From NCBI GenBank assembly GCA_029934775.1, contig JAOZLO010000139.1, positions 1 through 7,286 on the forward strand: a stretch of 7,286 nt of DNA, read 5' to 3'. The translations under genes were made by a program, and so were the position numbers. Position 1 is the first letter of the stretch, and each line of letters opens with the position of its first letter. The notes beneath the pieces are model-generated. The model ran no database searches, had not been told where the DNA came from, and worked only from the letters and a program-made list of their open reading frames with translations. This DNA comes from Desulfocapsaceae bacterium (GTDB lineage: Bacteria; Desulfobacterota; Desulfobulbia; Desulfobulbales; Desulfocapsaceae). Positions 1 to 5,970 of this stretch are shown here, piece after piece.

Positions 1-44
1 TCCTGTCATAAAAACAAGAGATAAGGCGTAGACTTCGAGAAAAA

Positions 45-105
45 CTCTCACCACAGAGAACACAGAGAGCACAGAGATTTTACTCTGTGCTCTCTGTGGT
101 GAGAG
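45..105. repeat. Long imperfect palindrome made of a 9-nt CACAGAG-type unit
   Basis: The left arm starts CTCTCAC (45-51) and continues with unit copies CACAGAGAA (52-60), CACAGAGAG (61-69) and CACAGAG (70-76). The right arm holds CTCTGTG (83-89), CTCTCTGTG (90-98) and GTGAGAG (99-105). Positions 61-76 pair perfectly with 83-98 (16 bp) around the loop ATTTTA (77-82). Then 45-51 pairs with 99-105, leaving the 9-nt unit at 52-60 bulged. The left arm thus has one more unit than the right, as expected from slippage. Similar CACAGAG-rich palindromes occur as dispersed intergenic repeats in environmental Proteobacteria (general recollection, not searched). No strong T-run follows, so it is not an obvious rho-independent terminator. 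Confidence 0.85.
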
Positions 106-166
106 AATGTGTCTTTTGGGTTGTGGGCACAAAGCCCTCTTTAGTCAGAAGACTGTCCCGAAAATC

Positions 167-196
167 CTGACAGGTTTTCTATTTTATAGCTATTAT
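167..196 (+). promoter_or_regulatory. Candidate sigma70-type promoter for rmuC
   Basis: CTGACA (167-172) differs from the -35 consensus TTGACA by one base, and TATTAT (191-196) differs from the -10 consensus TATAAT by one base. The spacer is 18 nt. This would start transcription near 203, giving a leader of roughly 55 nt before rmuC. The -35 box lies inside a short CCTGACAGG inverted repeat (166-174). The call rests on consensus matching only. Confidence 0.45.
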
Positions 197-258
197 CGAA
201 CATCCAGGTAAGCGAAGACTCCGACACCGAACACCGAATTAGAAAACTAAAAAATGGT

Positions 259-1605
259 ATGAGTGATCTTTACAAACCCGCTGCAGCCTTCATGCAGGAT
301 TTTTTTTCCATCACAATATCAAGTGAAGCTCTGCTCTCTCTCATGGCCAGCATCATAATACTTCTGGCTATTCTCTTTATTTTCACTCTATTCCGATTAT
401 ACGCTCTGAAAGTAGAACTGAAAAAAACCCAAAATGACTGTTTTCTGGCAGATGAAAAGATACATGCTGCTCAGCAGCACTCTATCCAGCAGGAGATACG
501 TACTGCAAAGCTCATAACACTCTTGAAAAATGAAAAAAAACATGGCGTAGAAAAGCTTGCCCTGCTGCAAAATGCAAGAGAAGAACTGAACATGCAGTTT
601 TCAACCCTTGCCCAGCAGATATTTGAAGAAAAAAGTTCCAGGTTCAGTGAACTCAACAGGGAAAAGCTCGAAGCGATTCTGCACCCTTTCAACCTGCAGC
701 TCGTTTCATTCAAGCAGGATATAAATGAAATATATCTCAGTGACACCCGTGAAAGAGTCTCTTTAAAAAAAGAGATTATACAGCTGAGGGAACTTAATCA
801 ACAGATCAATCAGGAGGCAATAAATCTTACCCGGGCCCTCAAAGGAGATACCAGACAACAGGGCAACTGGGGGGAACTTGTACTGGAGCGAGTTTTGGAG
901 CAGTGCGGTCTCCGCCGTGGTCATGAGTATGAAACCCAGGGGGGATTCAGGGATCATGAGAATAACCTGATGAAACCCGATGTTATCATTCACTTACCTG
1001 AGGGAAAAGATATCATTGTCGATTCCAAGGTGTCATTGATTGCTTGGGAAAAATGTGTCAACAGTGAAAATGAAAGCGATAAAGCTCGCCATCTGGGCGA
1101 CCTGGTGGAAGCCGTCCGGAATCATATCACCCAGCTGAGCAATAAAAACTACCCGGCTTTGAATGGTATTCGGTCACTTGATTTTGTTCTGATGTTCATG
1201 CCAATTGAAGCTGCGTTTTCAGCAGTATATCAATACAACGAACAACTTTTTGCCGAGGCTCTTGAGAAAAAAATAATTATCGTCACTCCCACCACCCTGC
1301 TGGCGACCATGCGTACCATTGAAAATATATGGCAATATGAGCATCAGAGTAAAAACTCAGTTGAAATAGCAAGACGGGCAGGTATTATGTACGATAAATT
1401 CAGAGGCTTTGTCGAAGATATGGAAAAAATAGGCAGACAACTCACTACCTGTCATACGACCTATGACTCAGCGATGACAAAACTCACTCAAGGTAGAGGG
1501 AACCTCATTTCCCACTCCGAACAACTCCGGGAGCTGGGAATCCAGGTTAAAAAGGAACTTCCCCGATCAATCGTGGAAATCTCCGAAGTTGCGTTGAAAA
1601 ATTAA
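259..1605 (+). CDS. rmuC: DNA recombination protein RmuC
   Basis: This 448-residue protein has the RmuC layout. An N-terminal membrane helix (about 23-45) is followed by a charged, heptad-like coiled coil (about 50-195) and the RmuC domain (about 195-430). Family hallmarks visible are GNWGE (202-206), the PD-(D/E)xK-like residues D241 and D255-x-K257 (IIVDSKVSL), FMPIEAAF (313-320), and IVTPTTLLATMRTIENIW (341-358). RmuC proteins limit recombination at inverted repeats and are predicted nucleases; the precise biochemical role is poorly defined. Length is normal for the family. The start at 259 keeps the membrane anchor but has no clear Shine-Dalgarno sequence. A two-codon ATG-GTA-TGA reading frame (254-262) overlaps it. 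Met12 (292) is an alternative start that also keeps the anchor. A T8 run (300-307) lies just inside the gene. Confidence 0.95.
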   Translation: MSDLYKPAAAFMQDFFSITISSEALLSLMASIIILLAILFIFTLFRLYALKVELKKTQNDCFLADEKIHAAQQHSIQQEIRTAKLITLLKNEKKHGVEKLALLQNAREELNMQFSTLAQQIFEEKSSRFSELNREKLEAILHPFNLQLVSFKQDINEIYLSDTRERVSLKKEIIQLRELNQQINQEAINLTRALKGDTRQQGNWGELVLERVLEQCGLRRGHEYETQGGFRDHENNLMKPDVIIHLPEGKDIIVDSKVSLIAWEKCVNSENESDKARHLGDLVEAVRNHITQLSNKNYPALNGIRSLDFVLMFMPIEAAFSAVYQYNEQLFAEALEKKIIIVTPTTLLATMRTIENIWQYEHQSKNSVEIARRAGIMYDKFRGFVEDMEKIGRQLTTCHTTYDSAMTKLTQGRGNLISHSEQLRELGIQVKKELPRSIVEISEVALKN

Positions 1606-1683
1606 ATTACAAAGCAACAAAAACGGATTCATGGGAAACTTTTAGAGACGTCACCCGTAAATCAACAACAGAGAGAGGTAATT
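1606..1683 (+). other. rmuC-ligase intergenic gap, no terminator seen
   Basis: This 78-nt gap shows no stem-loop with a following T-run, and no -35/-10 pair that I would defend. Its only supported element is the ribosome-binding site of the next gene near its end. Read-through from rmuC into the ligase gene is therefore possible. Confidence 0.4.
1672..1678 (+). promoter_or_regulatory. Ribosome-binding site supporting the GTG start of the ligase
   Basis: AGAGAGG lies 5 nt before GTG at 1684 and is a good anti-Shine-Dalgarno match. It decides for the GTG start, because no in-frame ATG lies nearby and the protein begins directly with the conserved N-terminal segment of the adenylating family. 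Confidence 0.75.
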
Positions 1684-3207
1684 GTGCTACATCACCACTT
1701 CATCGACATTGCAAAAAAATTTGGCAAAAAGACAGCAATTCATGATTTTTCCACCAGCAAAAAACTTACCTACAATAAATCGCTTATCGCTTCTCTCCTG
1801 TTATCCCGTGTCTTCAGCAAAATGGATGAAGGGTTTACAGGTATTATGATCCCAACCTCCGCAGGTTGTATTCTGACAAAAATCGGGGTGTTAATGAGTG
1901 GTAGAATCCCTGTTATGATCAACTATTCGACAGGTGCAGAACACAACGCCAGATATGCCCAGCAAAAATGTGACTTCAAAACTATTATCACCTCAAAAGC
2001 ACTTCTTGAAAAAATAGACTGCCCCCATGTAGAAGGCATGATCTATATCGAAGATATAATGGCCGCTATTTCACCCCTGCAGAAAATCCGGGCAGCACTC
2101 ACTGCCGCCCTGCCCGGGGGGCTACTTAAAAAACTGGTTCATCAGGGAACAGAAGATGAAACCGCCGTAATTTTATTTACCAGCGGTTCCGAAAAAGATC
2201 CGAAAGCAGTACAGTTGACGCATAAAAACATTCTCTCTAATATTCAAGCCGTTACACCGATTTTTGATTTTCAGTCAAATGACATTTTCTTTTGCGCACT
2301 CCCCTATTTTCACGTCTTCGGACTGACGGTAACCATGTGGCTGCCGCTTTTTCATGGCATGAAAATATTAACCTACGCAAATCCGCTTGACTTTAAAAAA
2401 GTATGCACAATTATCCGTGAACATAAAGCTACTTTTATGGTTGGTACTCCAAGCTTTTTCTGGGGTTATCTGCGTAAATCGGAAAAAGGGGACTTTGATT
2501 CGCTGCGAATAGCCATGGCAGGAGCAGACAAATGTCCGGATGCCTTGCGTGATGGCTTTAAAGACAAACACAACCTTACTGTTTACGAAGGTTACGGCGC
2601 GACAGAATGCTCACCGGTTATCTCTGTCAATAGTCCTGAGAACAACAGACCGGGAAGTGTCGGTAAACCAATTCAGGGCTTGCAGCTCCGAATTGAAAAT
2701 TACGAAACCGGGGAAGAGATGGGCCCTGGCCAGGATGGCCGGATCCTTGTCAAAGGTGATAATGTAATGAAAGGATACTTCAACGATTTTGAACAGACCT
2801 CACTGCATATTCGTCACGGATGGTATGATACAGGCGATATGGGTAACATCGATGAGGACGGCTATCTCTGGCACGTTGGTCGTCTTAAGCGATTTGTCAA
2901 GATCGGCGGAGAAATGGTCTCACTGGTAAAAATTGAGGATGTGCTGGAAAAATTTCTCCCTGAAGATGTACAATGCTGCGTTGTGGAAATTCCGGATTCG
3001 ATTAAAGGAGCAAAAATAATTGCTGTTGTGACAGCCACTCTGAATGAACAGGTGATACTCAAGCAGATGGCTGAACAGTTGCCCACTATTGCTTTGCCAA
3101 AGAAATTTCTTGTCTGGGAAACTCTGCCTAAAATGGGAAGTGGAAAAATTGACTTCAGAACTATTTCAGAAAAAACCAGAGAACAACTTGCTCGAAAATT
3201 AACCTGA
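1684..3207 (+). CDS. AMP-forming acyl ligase, Aas-type (stand-alone acyl-ACP/acyl-CoA synthetase)
   Basis: A 507-residue member of the ANL adenylate-forming superfamily, which activates a carboxylate with ATP to an acyl-AMP and passes it to a thiol or acyl carrier. Core motifs in order are the phosphate loop LFTSGSEKDPK (164-174), LPYFHVFGLT (206-215), VGTPSFFWG (253-261), GYGATECSP (303-311), WYDTGD (380-385), the hinge region GRLKRFVKIGGEMVS (399-413), and the C-terminal catalytic lysine K488 in MGSGKID. The phosphate loop has SGSEKDPKA rather than the usual SGTTGxPKG. Together with GIMIPTSAGC (53-62) and IPVMINYSTGA (75-85), this recalls the acyl-ACP synthetase half of bifunctional Aas. 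No acyltransferase (HX4D) domain is fused or encoded nearby, so it looks like a free-standing synthetase comparable to chlamydial AasC. No signal peptide or membrane span is evident. The exact substrate is uncertain; a fatty acid is most likely by family. It starts with GTG and is followed at 50 nt by the transporter genes. Confidence 0.88.
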   Translation: MLHHHFIDIAKKFGKKTAIHDFSTSKKLTYNKSLIASLLLSRVFSKMDEGFTGIMIPTSAGCILTKIGVLMSGRIPVMINYSTGAEHNARYAQQKCDFKTIITSKALLEKIDCPHVEGMIYIEDIMAAISPLQKIRAALTAALPGGLLKKLVHQGTEDETAVILFTSGSEKDPKAVQLTHKNILSNIQAVTPIFDFQSNDIFFCALPYFHVFGLTVTMWLPLFHGMKILTYANPLDFKKVCTIIREHKATFMVGTPSFFWGYLRKSEKGDFDSLRIAMAGADKCPDALRDGFKDKHNLTVYEGYGATECSPVISVNSPENNRPGSVGKPIQGLQLRIENYETGEEMGPGQDGRILVKGDNVMKGYFNDFEQTSLHIRHGWYDTGDMGNIDEDGYLWHVGRLKRFVKIGGEMVSLVKIEDVLEKFLPEDVQCCVVEIPDSIKGAKIIAVVTATLNEQVILKQMAEQLPTIALPKKFLVWETLPKMGSGKIDFRTISEKTREQLARKLT

Positions 3208-3246
3208 CCAATAAAACCGTGTGTACAACTCATTCATCAGTCACCC

Positions 3247-3253
3247 AGGGGAG
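3247..3253 (+). promoter_or_regulatory. Ribosome-binding site deciding the first permease start
   Basis: AGGGGAG sits 4 nt before the ATG at 3258. It favours that ATG over the in-frame GTG at 3219, which has no upstream Shine-Dalgarno sequence and would add 13 non-hydrophobic residues containing this ribosome-binding site itself. Confidence 0.75.
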
Positions 3254-3257
3254 TGGT

Positions 3258-4043
3258 ATGTTTAAAATCATACTGCGCCACCCTCTTTTTGATATTTTTC
3301 AATTTCTCCTGCTCATGGCGGGAGTATGCTGGCTCTTTATACGCAGTGCCGCAAATATTGGCTATAACTGGCAGTGGTACCAGATCCCAAAATATCTTTT
3401 TCTGGTTACGGAAAAAGGTATAGTTGCAGGCCCCCTTACAGAAGGGCTGAAGCTCACTCTGTTTATCTCTCTCATCAGCCTGGTACTTGCACTGTTTATC
3501 GGCCTTATTACCGCGTTATTTAGATTATCCAGCTCTCCTGTTACCCGGGGTCTGGCAACTTTTTATCTTGAAATCAGTAGAAATACACCTCTTCTGATTC
3601 AGATTTTTTTTATCTACTTCGTGCTTGGCCCGGTGCTGGGCCTTGGCCGAATACCGTCTGCTATCCTTGCACTCAGTCTCTTTGAGGGAGCATATGCTGC
3701 AGAAATATTTCGCTCCGGAATTCTCTCTGTCGCCCGCGGACAGCATGAGGCCGCCTACAGCCTTGGGTTAAGGCCATTTGACCGCTATCGCCATATTATC
3801 CTGCCCCAGGCAATTCGTACAGTGCTCCCACCTCTAACCAGCCAGGCCGTCTCCCTGATTAAAGACTCGGCCCTTGTTTCTACAATCGCCATTTATGATC
3901 TCACCATGCATGCTCAGATAGCCATCGCAGAAACATATCTCACTTTTGAGATCTGGTTTACGGTGGCAGCAATGTATCTTGTAATTACCATTTTTTTATC
4001 TTTTGTTGTTGGCATAATGGAAAAACGTCTTAAATTACCGTGA
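3258..4043 (+). CDS. Polar amino-acid ABC transporter permease (HisM/GlnP family), first subunit
   Basis: A 261-residue inner-membrane protein of the binding-protein-dependent transport permease family (BPD_transp_1). Membrane helices are visible at about 11-28, 64-88, 108-125, 133-149, 196-212 and 233-253. The family signature stretches are YLEISRNTPLLIQ (103-115), LFEGAYAAEIFRSGI (141-155) and the cytoplasmic EAA loop, from E164-A-A to ILPQAIRTVLPPL (180-192), which docks to the ATPase. The conserved IKDSALVS (201-208) is intact. An N-terminal extension contains YNWQWYQIPKYLF (36-48), which the second permease shares in divergent form. It would form half of the channel. It lies between the ligase and the binding-protein gene with no terminator in either gap. 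The substrate is probably a polar amino acid, but the sequence does not say which. Confidence 0.92.
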   Translation: MFKIILRHPLFDIFQFLLLMAGVCWLFIRSAANIGYNWQWYQIPKYLFLVTEKGIVAGPLTEGLKLTLFISLISLVLALFIGLITALFRLSSSPVTRGLATFYLEISRNTPLLIQIFFIYFVLGPVLGLGRIPSAILALSLFEGAYAAEIFRSGILSVARGQHEAAYSLGLRPFDRYRHIILPQAIRTVLPPLTSQAVSLIKDSALVSTIAIYDLTMHAQIAIAETYLTFEIWFTVAAMYLVITIFLSFVVGIMEKRLKLP

Positions 4044-4085
4044 AATATATTTACAATTCCATTTCAACCCAGAGAGGAGAATACT

Positions 4086-4919
4086 ATGCAGCGTTACACA
4101 TCAACCCTACGTTTACTGACGATCACCTTCCTACTCGTTTTTATTAGCAGTATCGCCTATGGAACTAACCTGCAGCAGGAAATCACTCAAATCAGCGCCA
4201 TTGAGCGAATCAAGAAGAAAGGCGTTCTAAGAGTCGGCATGGATGTTTTTCAGCCCTGGGCAATGAGAGATAAAAAAGGAAAATTTATCGGCTTTGAAAT
4301 CGATGTTGCTACTCGCCTTGCTTCGGACATGGGTGTCAAAGTTGAATTTATACCCACTGCCTGGTCAGGAATCATTCCGGCCCTCATGACAGGAAAATTT
4401 GATGTAATAATAGGTGGTATGTCCATTACTCCACAACGTGCCCTGACAATTAACTTCTCCCAGCCGTATGATTACACAGGTATGGAAATTGTAGCCCACC
4501 AAACCCTTGCCGCCGGTTTTAATTCTCTGGAAAGCTTTAATAAACCTGATGTGCAGATTGCTGTAAAACTGGGCACGACCGCTGCTGCAGCTGCAAAAAG
4601 ATTCTTCCCTAAAGCAAAACTTCGAATGTTTGATGCTGAACCTCAGGCGTACCAGGAGCTGCGTAACGGCAATGTTCATGCCGTTGTAGGCAATGCTCCA
4701 AAACCGGCCCATGAGGCATCTGATTTCAGTGATACTCTTTTTCTTCCCGTAAAAGGTACCTTCACCAAAGAACCTATCGGCTTTGCCGTAAAAAAAGGTG
4801 ATCCGGACACCCTTACCTATTTTAACAGCTGGATAACTGTTGTCGGCCTTGAAGGCTGGCTGCAGGAGAGACATGACTACTGGTTTGGTACCAAAGACTG
4901 GGCAGGCCAGATTGAATAG
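4086..4919 (+). CDS. Periplasmic amino-acid-binding protein (SBP_bac_3 family)
   Basis: A 277-residue solute-binding protein that would deliver substrate to the flanking permeases. An N-terminal secretion signal has basic R3/R9, a hydrophobic core (about 10-23) and a probable cleavage after AYG (24-26). No lipobox cysteine is present, so it should be soluble in the periplasm. Family 3 features follow: IKKKGVLRVGMDVFQPW (42-58), GFEIDVATRLASDMG (69-83), WSGIIPALMTGKFDVII (93-109), and MSITPQRALTINFSQPY (112-128), in which R118 is the expected alpha-carboxylate contact. VKLGTTAAAAA (160-170) supplies the second-lobe contact. The start is supported by AGGAG (4075-4079) 6 nt upstream of the ATG, the strongest ribosome-binding site in the cluster. 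This fits the usual excess of binding protein over permease. The TAG stop (4917-4919) is followed by a stop-free stretch in the same frame leading into the second permease. Confidence 0.94.
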   Translation: MQRYTSTLRLLTITFLLVFISSIAYGTNLQQEITQISAIERIKKKGVLRVGMDVFQPWAMRDKKGKFIGFEIDVATRLASDMGVKVEFIPTAWSGIIPALMTGKFDVIIGGMSITPQRALTINFSQPYDYTGMEIVAHQTLAAGFNSLESFNKPDVQIAVKLGTTAAAAAKRFFPKAKLRMFDAEPQAYQELRNGNVHAVVGNAPKPAHEASDFSDTLFLPVKGTFTKEPIGFAVKKGDPDTLTYFNSWITVVGLEGWLQERHDYWFGTKDWAGQIE

Positions 4920-5039
4920 ATAACTGCTGCTGATAAAGCTTCAGGCCTGCAGGCTGCAGGGGAAAAGATCAGCCTGCAGCCTAAGCAACTGATCCACCAG
5001 GACAGGTACACTCACTCTTTTTTTACGAGATTATCAACC
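4920..5039 (+). other. Binding protein-permease junction, stop-free in the shared frame
   Basis: These 120 nt are exactly 40 codons and contain no stop in the frame used by both the upstream binding protein and the downstream permease. They contain a 10-bp hairpin (4951-4982), three CTGCAG sites and a T7 run (5018-5024) about 35 nt after the hairpin, too distant to make a rho-independent terminator. A normal non-coding spacer is the default reading. Confidence 0.6.
4951..4982 (+). promoter_or_regulatory. Intercistronic stem-loop downstream of the binding-protein gene
   Basis: AGGCTGCAGG (4951-4960) pairs perfectly with CCTGCAGCCT (4973-4982) around a 12-nt loop. An outer GCTT (4938-4941) can pair with AAGC (4983-4986), leaving 9 nt of the left arm (4942-4950) bulged. 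A T-run does not follow directly, so termination by this element alone is unlikely. Such hairpins after binding-protein genes often protect the upstream mRNA from 3' decay or reduce expression of the downstream permease, as at malE-malF. That role is inferred here from position. Confidence 0.6.
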
Positions 5040-5960
5040 TTGAGTTATACAATAATCAATCGGAAATTCAGAGGTATCACTGTCCTTGATACTGTTGTGC
5101 TCTTCTCCATACTCGCCTTCTTCATATTTATCGGTTACAGGCTATTCTACTCGCTGAACTATAAATGGAACTGGTCTGTCATCCCAACATACATGTTTCG
5201 GTTTGATGAAGAAACAGGGCACTGGACAGCCAACATCCTACTGGAAGGACTCTTCACTACTCTCAAACTCAGTATCTGGGGGATGATTCTTGCTACCACA
5301 ATTGGATTCCTGGTAGGACTCATGAGGGTCTCTCCCCGACTCTTCTTCCGTCTTGTCGGACGAACCTATATTGAACTCATCAGAAACACTCCTCCCCTGG
5401 TACTGGTCTTCATCTTCTACTACTTCATCACCGATCAACTCCTGACTTTCATAGGGGTTGACGATATTTATGAGGCCAGCCCCACAGTAATTCAACATTT
5501 TCTGTCGTTTCTTTTCACGGACGGTGCGCTTCTCATCCCGTTTTTATCGGGAGTACTCACTCTCGCGCTCTTCCAGGGTGCCTATATTGCTGAGATAGTA
5601 AGAGCAGGTATCGAGGCAATTGACAGGGGCCAGTGGGAATCAGCAAAGGGCATCGGTCTCACCAGATGGAAAATAATGCGATTGATTATTCTTCCTCAGG
5701 CCACCCAGATTATGCTGCCTCCCCTCGCCAACGAATTCATAAACACTGTTAAATGGTCCTCCATTGTCTCTATCATTTCCATCCAGGAACTAACCTTTCA
5801 AGGACTTCAAGTTATGGGGTCGACGAATGCAACCATAGAGATCTGGGTCACTCTGGCATTAATGTATCTCTCTCTCTGTTATATGCTCTCCAGCCTGGTA
5901 TCAATATTCGAACGAAAACTGTCCCGCACAAATCCTCTATTTCAACTCCATACATCATAA
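5040..5960 (+). CDS. Polar amino-acid ABC transporter permease (HisM/GlnP family), second subunit
   Basis: A 306-residue integral membrane protein and the presumed partner of the first permease. It shows IELIRNTPPLVLVFIFYYF (111-129), LFQGAYIAEIVRAGIEAI (177-194), the EAA loop starting E200-S-A and ending IILPQATQIMLPPL (216-229), and a basic tail. Relative to the first permease it has an insertion of about 25-30 residues between helices (about 131-165), and its own version of the N-terminal motif, YKWNWSVIPTYMF (41-53). In the usual KDSS stretch it reads KWSS, so W239 replaces the customary acidic residue. The start is uncertain. TTG at 5040 is the only ATG/GTG/TTG before the first helix in this frame, and its upstream sequence has only a weak GAGA (5027-5030). 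CTG codons at 4947, 4974 and 4989 or read-through from the binding protein are alternatives. The body of the gene is not in doubt. Confidence 0.9.
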   Translation: MSYTIINRKFRGITVLDTVVLFSILAFFIFIGYRLFYSLNYKWNWSVIPTYMFRFDEETGHWTANILLEGLFTTLKLSIWGMILATTIGFLVGLMRVSPRLFFRLVGRTYIELIRNTPPLVLVFIFYYFITDQLLTFIGVDDIYEASPTVIQHFLSFLFTDGALLIPFLSGVLTLALFQGAYIAEIVRAGIEAIDRGQWESAKGIGLTRWKIMRLIILPQATQIMLPPLANEFINTVKWSSIVSIISIQELTFQGLQVMGSTNATIEIWVTLALMYLSLCYMLSSLVSIFERKLSRTNPLFQLHTS

Positions 5961-5970
5961 GAGAAATAGT

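Larger units (their letters stand above)
1..258. other. Non-coding leader region upstream of rmuC
   Basis: I find no convincing gene on either strand here. The stretch contains a long imperfect palindrome (45-105), a small AGTC-AGAA-GACT hairpin (143-154), a candidate promoter (167-196) and a 7-nt tandem direct repeat ACACCGA (224-230 and 231-237) just before rmuC. The left edge may include the tail of an upstream intergenic region, since nothing in 1-44 looks coding. Confidence 0.6.

Noticed and set aside
45..105. CRISPR array or terminator interpretation of the repeated CACAGAG units
   Set aside because: There are no spacers between units, the units are only 9 nt, and the arrangement is an inverted repeat. 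No T-run follows the stem.
1..258. A small RNA or tRNA gene in the leader region
   Set aside because: No cloverleaf or recognisable RNA family fold was seen. The strong pairing is fully explained by the repeat palindrome.
300..307. T8 run in rmuC (and A8 at 533-540) as a phase-variable or frameshift site
   Set aside because: The frame is intact through both runs, and runs of this length occur by chance in AT-rich coding sequence. RmuC is not a typical phase-variable protein.
2862..3233. Antisense open frame of 123 codons, and similar minus-strand frames at 4365-4874, 5238-5498 and 6084-6350
   Set aside because: Each lies opposite a well-supported conserved gene, has cysteine/serine-rich or low-complexity content unlike a folded family, and has no supporting ribosome-binding site.
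3219..3257. GTG at 3219 as the start of the first permease, giving 274 residues
   Set aside because: The ribosome-binding site AGGGGAG lies inside this extension, directly before ATG 3258. The extra 13 residues have no family support.
5018..5024. T7 run as part of a rho-independent terminator after the hairpin at 4951-4982
   Set aside because: The T-run begins about 35 nt after the stem, whereas such terminators need it immediately after.
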